64,000 bases of DNA from NCBI RefSeq assembly GCF_900114715.1, contig NZ_FOTY01000012.1:1-64000 (forward strand), written 5' to 3'. The position numbers were made by a program, and so were the translations under genes. Below are positions 45,981 through 53,685 of this stretch, piece after piece (position 1 is the stretch's first letter; each line of letters starts with the position of its first letter). The DNA is from Salibacterium qingdaonense. GTDB taxonomy: Bacteria > Bacillota > Bacilli > Bacillales > Marinococcaceae. A model generated the notes under the pieces. That model did no database searches, was not told the DNA's origin, and was given only the letters and a program-made list of their open reading frames with translations.

Positions 45981-46685
45981 TTATTTATGAAGTCCGCATT
46001 CCGTTTTACCCTGGCCGCTCCAGCGTCCGCTCCGAAGATCTTCTCCCTCGAGCACCTGGGATGTGCACTGAATACAGCCGATGCTTGGGTAGTTCTGGTC
46101 ATGCAGTTCATTGTAAGGCAGGTCAAATGCTTTGATATACATCCACACGTCATCCCATGTCCAGTGAATCAGCGGACAGATTTTAACGGAATTAAAACGG
46201 TTATCCTGATTGACAAACTGGGTGTTCTTTCTGGAAGGAGACTGTTCTCTCCGCAGTCCTGACATCCAGGCATGATAATTGCTGAGCTCGTTTTCAAGCG
46301 GCTCCAGTTTCCGGATCGCACAGCACTGGTCCGGGTTGGTTTCCCAGAGGCGGTCTCCTACCTGTTCCGCCTGCTCCTGCGGTGTCCATTTCGGCCGCAG
46401 CATCTTGATATTTAATGACGGATAACGCTCTTTCACCCGGTCTATCAATTCGTAGGTTTCCTTAAAATGAAAGTCGGTATCCAAAAAGGCTATCGTCGCA
46501 TCGGGTTTGACTTTGCTGATCAAATCGATCAAAACCATGCCTTCGGCGCCGAAACTGCAGGCATACACAAGATCGTCTCCATAATTATCATAACTCCATC
46601 GTATCACATCACGCGCGCTTTTTCCTTCCAGTGTGTTATTCACTTCATTTATATCGGCAGGTTCAAGTGTTTCATAGGTAATCAT
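45981..46685 (-). CDS. cysH: APS/PAPS reductase CysH, [4Fe-4S] type
   Basis: Reduces adenylylsulfate (or PAPS) to sulfite with thioredoxin. The 234-aa protein has VYACSFGAEGMVLIDL (about 41-56), LDTDFHFKETYEL, the iron-sulfur Cys pairs DQCCAIRK (about 118-125) and IGCIQCTSQV (about 202-211), and the C-terminal catalytic ECGLH. The CC...CxxC pattern marks the iron-sulfur group that acts on APS and, in Bacillus, also PAPS. It is the first gene of the operon; the promoter is at 46782-46810 and the leader is only about 90 nt, so no S-box is present. Confidence 0.95.
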   Translation of the reverse strand: MITYETLEPADINEVNNTLEGKSARDVIRWSYDNYGDDLVYACSFGAEGMVLIDLISKVKPDATIAFLDTDFHFKETYELIDRVKERYPSLNIKMLRPKWTPQEQAEQVGDRLWETNPDQCCAIRKLEPLENELSNYHAWMSGLRREQSPSRKNTQFVNQDNRFNSVKICPLIHWTWDDVWMYIKAFDLPYNELHDQNYPSIGCIQCTSQVLEGEDLRSGRWSGQGKTECGLHK

Positions 46686-46781
46686 TGGATAACCCCCTAT
46701 CCACGAATGCGAGGTTCACATCGGGATTGATTTTAATTCATAGTATGCCTATCGAGATTATATGTTTAGTTGTTTATCGTT

Positions 46782-46810
46782 ATTTTAGATACTATTTTGA
46801 AAAAAGTCAA
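46782..46810 (-). promoter_or_regulatory. Promoter of the cysH operon
   Basis: Minus strand TTGACT (46810-46805), 17 nt, TAAAAT (46787-46782). It is the best match to the SigA consensus in this region. The leader between it and cysH is AT-rich; I found no clear CymR box or riboswitch. Confidence 0.7.
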
Positions 46811-46887
46811 TGCTTCTGCTTGAATCTTTTCCCATCTTTATACTTGGAGAGGGAGCGCACATACTATCTGCCGGAGGTGCGAAATCA

Positions 46888-46916
46888 TTGGCTCATGTTT
46901 TGGCGGTGTGTAATAA
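46888..46916 (+). promoter_or_regulatory. Candidate promoter of the lipoate ligase gene
   Basis: TTGGCT (46888-46893), 17 nt, TAATAA (46911-46916), about 40 nt before the start codon. Confidence 0.4.
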
Positions 46917-46953
46917 TAGTAGCAAATACTTAGAACCTTGGAGGGTGCAAACG

Positions 46954-47949
46954 ATGCGTGTTATTGATAATGAAGGAATCACCGATCCCCGTATAAATCT
47001 TGCTCTGGAAGAATTCGCTCTATATCACATGGATCTTGATAAGGAAGACACGTACCTATTGTTTTACGTGAACGAGCCGTCCATTATTATAGGAAAAAAC
47101 CAGAACACCATCGAAGAAATTAACGTTGATTATGTAGAAGAACACGGTGTTCACGTCGTCCGCCGGCTCTCCGGAGGCGGGGCGGTCTATCATGACCTTG
47201 GCAACCTGAACTTCAGTTTTTTGACCAGAGACGACGGTGACAGCTTCCACAATTTCAAAAAGTTCACCCAGCCTGTTGTCGACGCACTGAACAGCATGGG
47301 TGTCCCGGCGGAATTGTCCGGGCGGAACGACCTGCAGGCGGACGGGAAAAAAATATCCGGCAACGCCCAGTTTTCTTCAAAAGGACGAATGTACAGCCAC
47401 GGTACGTTAATGCTCGACTCAAGAACCGAAAATATCGTCTCAGCGTTGAATGTAAAAGACGAGAAAATCAGATCCAAAGGAATCAAATCAATCAAAAGCA
47501 GAGTCGGCAATATTAACGATTACCTGGAGGCCCCGCTGTCCGTCGGGGAATTCAAAAACCTGCTGCTGCGCCACATTTTCGAAAACAGCCCGGAGATTCC
47601 TTTCTATACATTGACCGAAGAAGACTGGGCCGAAGTCCACCGGATTTCCGAGAAACGATACAGCAACTGGGACTGGAATTACGGCAAATCCCCTGCGTTT
47701 GATATTCACCGTTCTCATAAATTCGATGCCGGCTTAATCGACATCCGTTTCAATGTAAAAAAAGGGGTTATCCAGTCCTGCAAAATATACGGAGACTTCT
47801 TCGGGACAGCGGAAGTGGCTGATATCGAGCGTACACTCGCAGGAACAAAGTATGAGATGGCTGCCTTAAGAGAAGCACTTGCTCCGTTCAACCTGCAGGA
47901 ATATTTCGGTCCGATTGAGGACGAAGATTTCTTCTCTCTTTTGTACTAA
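46954..47949 (+). CDS. lplJ: Lipoate-protein ligase LplJ
   Basis: Attaches free lipoate to lipoyl domains such as E2 subunits and GcvH. The 331-aa protein has IIGKNQNTIEEINVDY (about 47-62), VVRRLSGGGAVYHDLGNLNFS (about 70-90), and the lipoyl-AMP lysine in GRNDLQADGKKISGNAQ (about 122-138); the C-terminal 90 residues are the accessory domain. ATG 46954 follows GGAGGGTG. It is divergent from cysH and is monocistronic. The size and domain set match B. subtilis LplJ. Confidence 0.94.
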   Translation: MRVIDNEGITDPRINLALEEFALYHMDLDKEDTYLLFYVNEPSIIIGKNQNTIEEINVDYVEEHGVHVVRRLSGGGAVYHDLGNLNFSFLTRDDGDSFHNFKKFTQPVVDALNSMGVPAELSGRNDLQADGKKISGNAQFSSKGRMYSHGTLMLDSRTENIVSALNVKDEKIRSKGIKSIKSRVGNINDYLEAPLSVGEFKNLLLRHIFENSPEIPFYTLTEEDWAEVHRISEKRYSNWDWNYGKSPAFDIHRSHKFDAGLIDIRFNVKKGVIQSCKIYGDFFGTAEVADIERTLAGTKYEMAALREALAPFNLQEYFGPIEDEDFFSLLY

Positions 47950-48108
47950 TGGACGTTCTTTAGGGCAAATGTATGTCTTTCATCCGACCCAGGTGCTGAA
48001 TCCTGTCGATTTCTGCTGCTTATTCTAAGCTATTCGACCCTTACCGAGTGCTTTTGGGACTTCTACAATGGGGAAAAGAGTCAAATAAGTGCAAGAAGGG
48101 TGAAAGAC

Positions 48109-49116
48109 ATGCTGACAAACGCAGAAATTGGAATTGATTTGGGTACCGCCAATATTTTAGTCTATACAAAAGAAAAAGGAATTGTTTTGAACGAGCCATC
48201 TGTTGTAGCACTGAACTCCAATACAAATGAAGTGCTGGCAGTTGGAAGTGATGCCAAGAACATGGTTGGAAAAACACCGGGCCAGATTGTTGCGATGCGG
48301 CCGTTGAAACTAGGAGTAATTGCCGATTATGACGTAACATCGACCATGCTCAAACATATCATGAAGCAGATCAGTAAAGAAAGCGGGTTTACGGCACGGA
48401 AACCGAAAGTCATCGTCTGTACACCGTGCGGCTCGACCTCGGTAGAGCGCCGCGCCATTCGTGACGCAATCATGAGCTGCGGCGCAAAGTCGGTCCATCT
48501 CATTGAAGAGCCCGTTGCCGCTGCAATAGGTGCCGATCTGCCGGTGGACGAGCCGGTGGCAAATGTCATAGTCGATATCGGCGGCGGCACTTCTGAGGTC
48601 GGTATTATTTCCTACGGTGGCATTGTTTCATCCCAGTCCATTCGACGCGGCGGGGACAACCTGGATGAAGACATTATTCAGTACGTCCGAAAAACCTACA
48701 ACCTGCTGATCGGCGAGAGAACAGCCGAAGAAATTAAAATTAATATCGGTAATGCGAGTCCCGATCATGAGGAACAATCCATCGAAATCAGAGGGCGTGA
48801 TCTTGTTTCGGGGCTGCCGAAACCGGTTGTTCTTCACTCCGGAGAGATTCATCACGCCATCGCTGAATCGCTTGACCATATTCTCGAAACCATCCGCGAA
48901 ACATTGGAAACCTGCCCTCCTGAGCTGAGCGGTGACATCGTGGATCAAGGGATTATTCTTACCGGAGGCGGAGCATTGTTAACCGGCATGCAGGAATGGC
49001 TCAGCGAGCGCATTATCGTTCCTGTCCACGTCGCACCAAATCCACTGGAGGCCGTCGCCGCAGGAACCGGAAAATCCCTGAAAATCATCGACAAACTCCA
49101 GGAAGCTTCTGTGTAA
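48109..49116 (+). CDS. mreBH: Actin-like cell-shape protein MreBH
   Basis: A bacterial actin guiding cell-wall synthesis along the cylinder. The 335-aa protein has phosphate-1 [14 protein letters not shown] (6-19), connect-1 region, phosphate-2 [15 protein letters not shown] (about 155-169) and adenosine [16 protein letters not shown] (about 281-296). The MreBH/Mbl-type differences, such as [12 protein letters not shown] and [14 protein letters not shown], are closest to B. subtilis MreBH. ATG 48109 follows AAGGGTG. It is outside the mreBCD locus, as expected of mreBH. SigI control is known in B. subtilis; I do not see a convincing SigI promoter here. Confidence 0.9.
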   Translation: MLTNAEIGIDLGTANILVYTKEKGIVLNEPSVVALNSNTNEVLAVGSDAKNMVGKTPGQIVAMRPLKLGVIADYDVTSTMLKHIMKQISKESGFTARKPKVIVCTPCGSTSVERRAIRDAIMSCGAKSVHLIEEPVAAAIGADLPVDEPVANVIVDIGGGTSEVGIISYGGIVSSQSIRRGGDNLDEDIIQYVRKTYNLLIGERTAEEIKINIGNASPDHEEQSIEIRGRDLVSGLPKPVVLHSGEIHHAIAESLDHILETIRETLETCPPELSGDIVDQGIILTGGGALLTGMQEWLSERIIVPVHVAPNPLEAVAAGTGKSLKIIDKLQEASV

Positions 49117-49148
49117 CACCACTTAAAGCACCGATTCAGGTTACAAAA

Positions 49149-49199
49149 TAAAAAAGCCCGCCCGGTAACTGCAGTTTCTGTTACCGGGCGGGCTTTTTA
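49149..49199 (+). terminator. Terminator of mreBH
   Basis: Perfect 17-bp stem AGCCCGCCCGGTAAC / GTTACCGGGCGGGCT plus A/T pairs, followed by TTTTTAG. Confidence 0.93.
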
Positions 49200-49232
49200 G
49201 ATTCTGCTTTTGGCAGGACCGGGGAGTGGCGG

Positions 49233-49427
49233 ATGGACACTAAGTGGATAGTATTCATTATTAGTGTCCATGAACGACGTCTCCGGGGATACTAACACAC
49301 TTTCACACACAATTAGTGGTCATTCATATAGATTAACACCCACTATTTTTCTATTTTTATGCGTTAGTGTCTATGAATGAAGGTTCGGTGGACACTATAT
49401 CTTTTTTCCCCATTCATAGTGGACACC
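49233..49427. repeat. Cluster of TAGTGTC-type inverted repeats between mreBH and the BCCT gene
   Basis: Perfect 11-bp arms ATGGACACTAA (49233-49243) and TTAGTGTCCAT (49261-49271); TTAGTGGTCATTCAT (49313-49327); TTAGTGTCTATGAATGA (49364-49380); GTGGACACTATA (49388-49399); CATTCATAGTGGACACCG (49411-49428). At least six copies of one motif lie in both orientations within 195 bp. The remaining sequence of 49200-49445 has no gene. Confidence 0.75.
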
Positions 49428-49445
49428 GCCGGTAACGTGACATAC

Positions 49446-49483
49446 GAAAAACGCTCCCGGCTGTCTTCTTGATAACCGGGAGC
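49446..49483 (-). terminator. Terminator of the BCCT gene
   Basis: On the minus strand GCTCCCGG / CCGGGAGC across about 15 nt, followed by GTTTTTCG; it lies about 30 nt after the stop codon. Confidence 0.8.
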
Positions 49484-49514
49484 ATTTAATTTATCTGTCA
49501 GAAGACAGAAAGCT

Positions 49515-51035
49515 TCACTTGATATTTTGTTCTTTGGCAAGTTTTTTCGCTGCACGCGGGGCGAGCCATACCATCGGAAGGAGCAGGATGGAAACCGGCA
49601 CTGCCGTAACGACGATGAAATTCTGCAGCGCACTGACGCTTCCCTCTCCAATATAAAGAAGAATCGCTGCGATACACCCCATCAATACTGCCCAGAACAC
49701 CCGGATACGGCTGTCCGGATTGTCACTGCCGGTCACACCCATCGCTATCGTAAATGCCATCGAGTCTGTCGTAGTTACAACAAACAGAATCGTCAGCAGG
49801 AGAAACAGCGGCGTAATAACCATTGACAGTGGAAACTGCTCGGTGATGGCAATCATTGCCGCATGCATACCGGTATCCATAAGAGCGTTCGATACAGAAC
49901 CGGGATTCTGCTGCTCAAAAAAGACACCTGATCCTCCGACGACCGTAAACCAGAACGTTGTCACAAGCGGCGCAATCACACCGACGGCAATCATCAATTC
50001 CCGAATTGTGCGTCCGCGCGAAATTCGTGTGACAAGCATCGCCATCATCGGTCCGTATCCGATGAACCATCCCCAGAAGAAGACCGTCCATGAGCCTAAC
50101 CAGTCATTATTACCACGGTACAGCCCCATATTCAGAAATTCACTGGCATATGTGCCCATCGAAACAAGATATTGGTTTACAATAAAGGCGGTAGGACCTA
50201 TAACGAGAAGGGCAGCCAGAAGAAAGAGCGCAAGGCTGACATTGAACTTACTTAACCATTGAATCCCTTTATACAAACCTGTCACGGCAGAAATGGTCGA
50301 AATAATAACGACACCTGCAATAATAGCCAGCTGGGTGCTGAAAACATCTGGTATACCAAAGACAGCTTCCAGTCCGTAACTTGCCTGCAGTCCCAGAAAG
50401 CCGATCGGCCCGATAGTGCCGGCTGCCACGGAAATAATCGAAAACGCATCAATCAGTTTTCCAAAAAAACTGTGGCTGATTTTCTCACCGAAGATAGGAT
50501 AAAGCAGTGTTCTCGGTTTTAATGGCATTCCTCTGTGATAATGCCCGTATATCAAGACAACGGCGCTTAATGTGCCAAGGATGGCCCAGGCAAGGAAACC
50601 CCAATGCATGAAGCTTTGAGCAAGCGCCGGTGCTGCCTGGTCTTGGAGACCTTGCTGCTTAAACAGAGGCGGAGCATCCATGAAATGGTACATTGGTTCA
50701 GCCGCCGCCCAGAACACACCTCCTCCTGCAAGAAGGGTCGCCATAATCATCGAGATCCATTTAAACGTGGAAATTTCGGGCTTTTCCATGTTCCCCAATT
50801 TGATGCGGCTGTATTTGGAAACGGCAAGCCATATGGCGACGGCGAAAGTGGCAAGCATCAATACCTGCCAAAATGCGCCGAAATAGGTGACAGACCACCC
50901 AAATGTTGTGTTAACAAACGTTGTGATGCTTTCAAGATGAATAAATGATACCAGGACAAATAATAGTAATAGACCGCCGCTGATTCCCAGGACGGTCCAA
51001 TCAGTGCCTGACTTGTTCTGCTGTGATTCCGGAAT
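49515..51035 (-). CDS. BCCT-family glycine-betaine/choline-type transporter, apparent ATT start
   Basis: A 506-aa transporter of the betaine-choline-carnitine family, taking up compatible solutes with Na+ or H+. There are twelve helices; family segments are LLAGGGVFWAAAEPMYHFMD (about 99-118), FFWGWFIGYGPMMAMLVTRI and TTDSMAFTIAMGV. The aromatic GxGxxxWxxAEP motif is GGGVFWAAAEP. No ATG, GTG or TTG lies between the upstream in-frame stop (near 51079) and TTG 50861, which would delete the first helix. ATT 51035 has AAGGAG 9 nt upstream and yields a normal N-terminus (PESQQNKSGTDWTVLGI). The coding start is thus inferred. An osmoprotectant role fits ectABC. Confidence 0.85.
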   Translation of the reverse strand: MPESQQNKSGTDWTVLGISGGLLLLFVLVSFIHLESITTFVNTTFGWSVTYFGAFWQVLMLATFAVAIWLAVSKYSRIKLGNMEKPEISTFKWISMIMATLLAGGGVFWAAAEPMYHFMDAPPLFKQQGLQDQAAPALAQSFMHWGFLAWAILGTLSAVVLIYGHYHRGMPLKPRTLLYPIFGEKISHSFFGKLIDAFSIISVAAGTIGPIGFLGLQASYGLEAVFGIPDVFSTQLAIIAGVVIISTISAVTGLYKGIQWLSKFNVSLALFLLAALLVIGPTAFIVNQYLVSMGTYASEFLNMGLYRGNNDWLGSWTVFFWGWFIGYGPMMAMLVTRISRGRTIRELMIAVGVIAPLVTTFWFTVVGGSGVFFEQQNPGSVSNALMDTGMHAAMIAITEQFPLSMVITPLFLLLTILFVVTTTDSMAFTIAMGVTGSDNPDSRIRVFWAVLMGCIAAILLYIGEGSVSALQNFIVVTAVPVSILLLPMVWLAPRAAKKLAKEQNIK

Positions 51036-51127
51036 AAGTTTTCTCTCCTTTTTTAACCTGAACCGTCCTTCCCTCCGTTATAAGAACGTACAGGGCTTTG
51101 CTGTTTAGTGTTTGCACACAAGGCGAA

Positions 51128-51157
51128 AATATAACACGGTGCTGCATCTGATGTAAA
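51128..51157 (-). promoter_or_regulatory. Promoter of the BCCT gene
   Basis: Minus strand TTTACA (51157-51152), 18 nt, TATATT (51133-51128), with TGT before the -10 making an extended -10. The leader is about 85 nt to the ATT start. Confidence 0.6.
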
Positions 51158-51221
51158 TTGTAAAAGACTCTTCAGCTTAAGAGAAAGATTTTATACACCG
51201 TTTATTATTGCGAAAAGATAT

Positions 51222-51254
51222 AAAAAAGGAGCTTCCCGTAGTGGAAAGCCCCTG
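51222..51254 (-). terminator. Terminator of the 32-aa peptide gene
   Basis: On the minus strand GGGGCTTTCC / GGGAAGCTCC across 5 nt followed by TTTTTTAT, 8 nt after the small stop codon. Confidence 0.85.
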
Positions 51255-51261
51255 TATCTAT

Positions 51262-51360
51262 TTACTGCACGTTTGTGTGTGGAAAGCGCTTCTCGGCTTC
51301 CTTCTGCAGTTCACTTGCGTCAAGGATAATGTTAGCGATGCTTTTTAGAATGTTTTTCAT
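51262..51360 (-). CDS. Orphan 32-aa amphipathic peptide
   Basis: A 32-codon gene with promoter TTGAGG-17-GATAAT (51396-51424), a ribosome-site-like GGTGAAG 5 nt ahead of ATG 51360, and a strong terminator directly after. The product begins MKNILKSIANIILDASE and continues with a highly charged helix (LQKEAEKRFPHTNVQ): hydrophobic residues group on one side, so a short amphipathic helix is expected. I do not recognise the family. It follows no other gene closely and lies upstream of the BCCT gene on the same strand. Confidence 0.5.
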   Translation of the reverse strand: MKNILKSIANIILDASELQKEAEKRFPHTNVQ

Positions 51361-51395
51361 GGTACTTCACCACTTTCTTGTCGATTACTGTGTTC

Positions 51396-51424
51396 ATTAT
51401 CGATCATTCATTGGAAAACCTCAA
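51396..51424 (-). promoter_or_regulatory. Promoter of the 32-aa peptide gene
   Basis: Minus strand TTGAGG (51424-51419), 17 nt, GATAAT (51401-51396). Confidence 0.5.
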
Positions 51425-51670
51425 AAAGCAATGTCAACCATGAAAACGAAAACATTCAAAATGAAAGCGTTCATCATCTCCTATTTTCTCTTTTTTTCTT
51501 AAAAATCCTCCTTATTTCTTTATTATACGATTTCCTGTCTCTTCAAAGGTTTTCAAACTGAAATATTGCTCCTGCAATGCAGGCAGGCGCTTTCACTAAA
51601 AAGTACAAGTACAGCACCGGTCCAATTGCCGGCTTCCGCTACTACCAATGGTTACTATCTTTTCATCGAA
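51425..51670. other. Gap upstream of the peptide gene
   Basis: AT-rich, with an isolated AAGGAGG on the minus strand near 51510 that is not followed by a plausible reading frame, and an 18-codon frame near 51473-51420 that I do not accept as a gene. No RNA gene recognised. Confidence 0.5.
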
Positions 51671-51706
51671 AAAAGGAGCTGCACCCCAAAAGGTGCAGCT
51701 CCTTTC
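51671..51706 (-). terminator. Terminator of the peptide-binding protein gene
   Basis: Perfect 14-bp stem AAAGGAGCTGCACC / GGTGCAGCTCCTTT with a 6-nt loop; on the minus strand it is followed by TTTCG. Confidence 0.9.
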
Positions 51707-51717
51707 CACTGCTTGAT

Positions 51718-53358
51718 TTATTCTGAAATGCTGACGTCCTGCAGCTGGTAAAGTCCATTCGGGTGCATCCAGAATCCTTCCACGTTATCGTTGACCCCGG
51801 CAAGGTAGTCATCGTGGTGGGAATAAATCATTGGTGCATCTTCCACAAGAATCTCCATCACATCTTCATACAGTGCCTTGCGTTCTTCCTGATCGCCTTC
51901 CCGGCGTGCTTGTTCAAGAAGCGTGTCGACTTCTTCGTTTTTATAGAAGGCACGGTTTCCGGCTTCCCCTTTATTGTCAGAGTGGAAAAGCGGATAGAGG
52001 CCGTAGTCGGCGTCCCCTGTAACGGTACTCCAGCCGAGAATGAACATATCATGCTCACCCTGTGCGGTGCTGTCAAGATACGCTCCCCATTCCAGTACTT
52101 CGATTTCAACCTCTACACCGATTTCCTGAAGCTGCTGCTGTACAACTTCGGCAATGTCCTGACGCTCCCGGTCGTCATTGGTCCAAAGAGTGGTGGAAAA
52201 GCCGTCTTCATAACCTGCTTCAGCAAGCAGTTCCTTCGCCTGCTCCGGATCATACGGCAGTCCTTCGACATCATCACTGAAACCAAAGATCTGCTCACCG
52301 ATTGGTGCAACAGCTTCCGTTGCAGCACCGTTCAGGATTCCCTGAACAATATCCTCTTTATTGACTGCCATGGAAATGGCCTGACGGACACGCTTGTCAT
52401 CAAATGGTTCTTTCTCTGTATTAAAGCTGATGTATTCTAGACTCAGACTTTCCTGGGTGTACATGCTTGCATTCTGCATGTTTTCCACCCGGGACGTGTC
52501 ACTCGGACTGACAGGGAAAATAATATCCGCCGCTCCGGTTTCAAGTTCTCCTACCCTTGTCAGGTCTTCCGGTGTTACCTGGAACGTTACCGTGTTAATG
52601 CCCGCTGCTTCTCCCCAGTAGTCTTCATTCTTTTCCAGTACGAGTTCATTACCGGTGTCCCATTCCTGAAGCTTAAACATCCCGGTTCCAATCGGATTCT
52701 CATCAAGATAGGTTCCCGGCTCTTCGCCCTCTTCCATCATGGCGTAATCTTCTTCAATCGCCTTTGGACTGATGATGCCGCCGCCATTGTGGGCAAGGTG
52801 GGATGGAAGTGGGGAGAACGGATACTCCGTCACAAATTCCACCGTGTAGTCATCGATGACATTCACTTCGGTCACCATTTCATAAAGGAAAGCACGCGGC
52901 GAACCGATCTCTTCATCGCGGATGCGGTCAAAGGTTGCCTTCACCGCTTCTGCGTTGAATTCGGTGCCGTCGTGGAATGTGACCCCTTCACGCAGTGTAA
53001 ATTCCCAGCTTGTACCACTTGTCTGTTCCCATTCTGTCGCCAGGTTCGGCTGGATCTCCATGTTCTCATCCTGGGTTACAAGTGTTTCAAATATGTTTGT
53101 CTGCACGTTACTGGACGGAACGTCGTTGGAACCATGCGGATCAAGACCCGTAGCATCCGATGCAGTTGCAATAACCAGATCATCACTTGATGAACCGCCT
53201 GACTCAGCGGACTGTCCGCTTTCTTCGCTGCTTCCTGTATCTTCGCCGCTGCCCGAATCTCCCCCGCCTTGATCCGGTTCACTGGCACACGCAGTCAGTG
53301 CAAGACTGAAAAGCACCGCGATAAAGAATGTTCTGAAAATATTCAGCGATAGTTTCAT
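51718..53358 (-). CDS. Peptide ABC transporter substrate-binding lipoprotein (SBP_bac_5)
   Basis: A 546-aa lipoprotein. Signal peptide and lipobox LTAC (Cys24, MKLSLNIF...LALTAC), then an acidic Gly/Ser/Glu linker (25-60) and the SBP_bac_5 fold: DPHGSNDVPSSNVQTNIFET (about 73-92), WEFTLREGVTFHDGTEFNAE (about 117-136), SMAVNKEDIVQGI, GYEDGFSTTLWTNDD and DYGLYPLFHSDNKGEAGNRA. It binds peptides or nickel/glutathione-like ligands outside the membrane. It has its own promoter (53401-53429) and is divergent from the permease-ATPase operon next door. The acidic linker suits a halophile. Confidence 0.93.
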   Translation of the reverse strand: MKLSLNIFRTFFIAVLFSLALTACASEPDQGGGDSGSGEDTGSSEESGQSAESGGSSSDDLVIATASDATGLDPHGSNDVPSSNVQTNIFETLVTQDENMEIQPNLATEWEQTSGTSWEFTLREGVTFHDGTEFNAEAVKATFDRIRDEEIGSPRAFLYEMVTEVNVIDDYTVEFVTEYPFSPLPSHLAHNGGGIISPKAIEEDYAMMEEGEEPGTYLDENPIGTGMFKLQEWDTGNELVLEKNEDYWGEAAGINTVTFQVTPEDLTRVGELETGAADIIFPVSPSDTSRVENMQNASMYTQESLSLEYISFNTEKEPFDDKRVRQAISMAVNKEDIVQGILNGAATEAVAPIGEQIFGFSDDVEGLPYDPEQAKELLAEAGYEDGFSTTLWTNDDRERQDIAEVVQQQLQEIGVEVEIEVLEWGAYLDSTAQGEHDMFILGWSTVTGDADYGLYPLFHSDNKGEAGNRAFYKNEEVDTLLEQARREGDQEERKALYEDVMEILVEDAPMIYSHHDDYLAGVNDNVEGFWMHPNGLYQLQDVSISE

Positions 53359-53400
53359 TGCTACAACCCCTTTATATTTTTTCCTTTAAAAACAATTACT

Positions 53401-53429
53401 AATATAACTTAAGTATAATGAATATTCAA
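53401..53429 (-). promoter_or_regulatory. Promoter of the peptide-binding protein gene
   Basis: Minus strand TTGAAT (53429-53424), 17 nt, TATATT (53406-53401), about 40 nt before the start codon. Confidence 0.65.
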
Positions 53430-53585
53430 GAACTTTTCAAAATATTTGTGTCAATTTTTCTACATCTCTTTTCTGCTTTAAAGAGGGGTAGAGACTTTGC
53501 AACTTTTAAATATTTCTTTTTTGGGTTGTGATTCATTTACAATATATCGGTTCTTGACTATTATATTATTATAATATATTTATCA

Positions 53586-53613
53586 TTGTAATATAATACA
53601 ATCATGATATAAT
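53586..53613 (+). promoter_or_regulatory. Promoter of the permease-ATPase operon
   Basis: TTGTAA (53586-53591), 16 nt, TGA plus TATAAT (extended -10, TATAAT at 53608-53613). The palindrome ATTGTA...TACAAT overlaps the -35 and may be an operator. Confidence 0.6.
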
Positions 53614-53685
53614 TCATTTTTGTAGTATGTTGATAGATTCATTGTAGTCTATCTTTTTTGAATTTTATGTAAGAAAGGAGTATAC

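Larger units (their letters stand above)
53359..53685. other. AT-rich divergent control region of the peptide importer
   Basis: No gene. It holds the leftward promoter (53401-53429), the rightward promoter (53586-53613), the palindrome ATTGTA-6-TACAAT (53585-53602) over the rightward -35, and a long A/T stretch at 53540-53600. Confidence 0.7.

Noticed and set aside
46686-46781. SAM riboswitch (S-box) before cysH
   Set aside because: The leader is only about 90 nt and lacks the S-box core; B. subtilis has one here, so I looked specifically.
49233-49427. CRISPR array
   Set aside because: Repeats are inverted and unevenly spaced with variable length, unlike direct repeats with uniform spacers.
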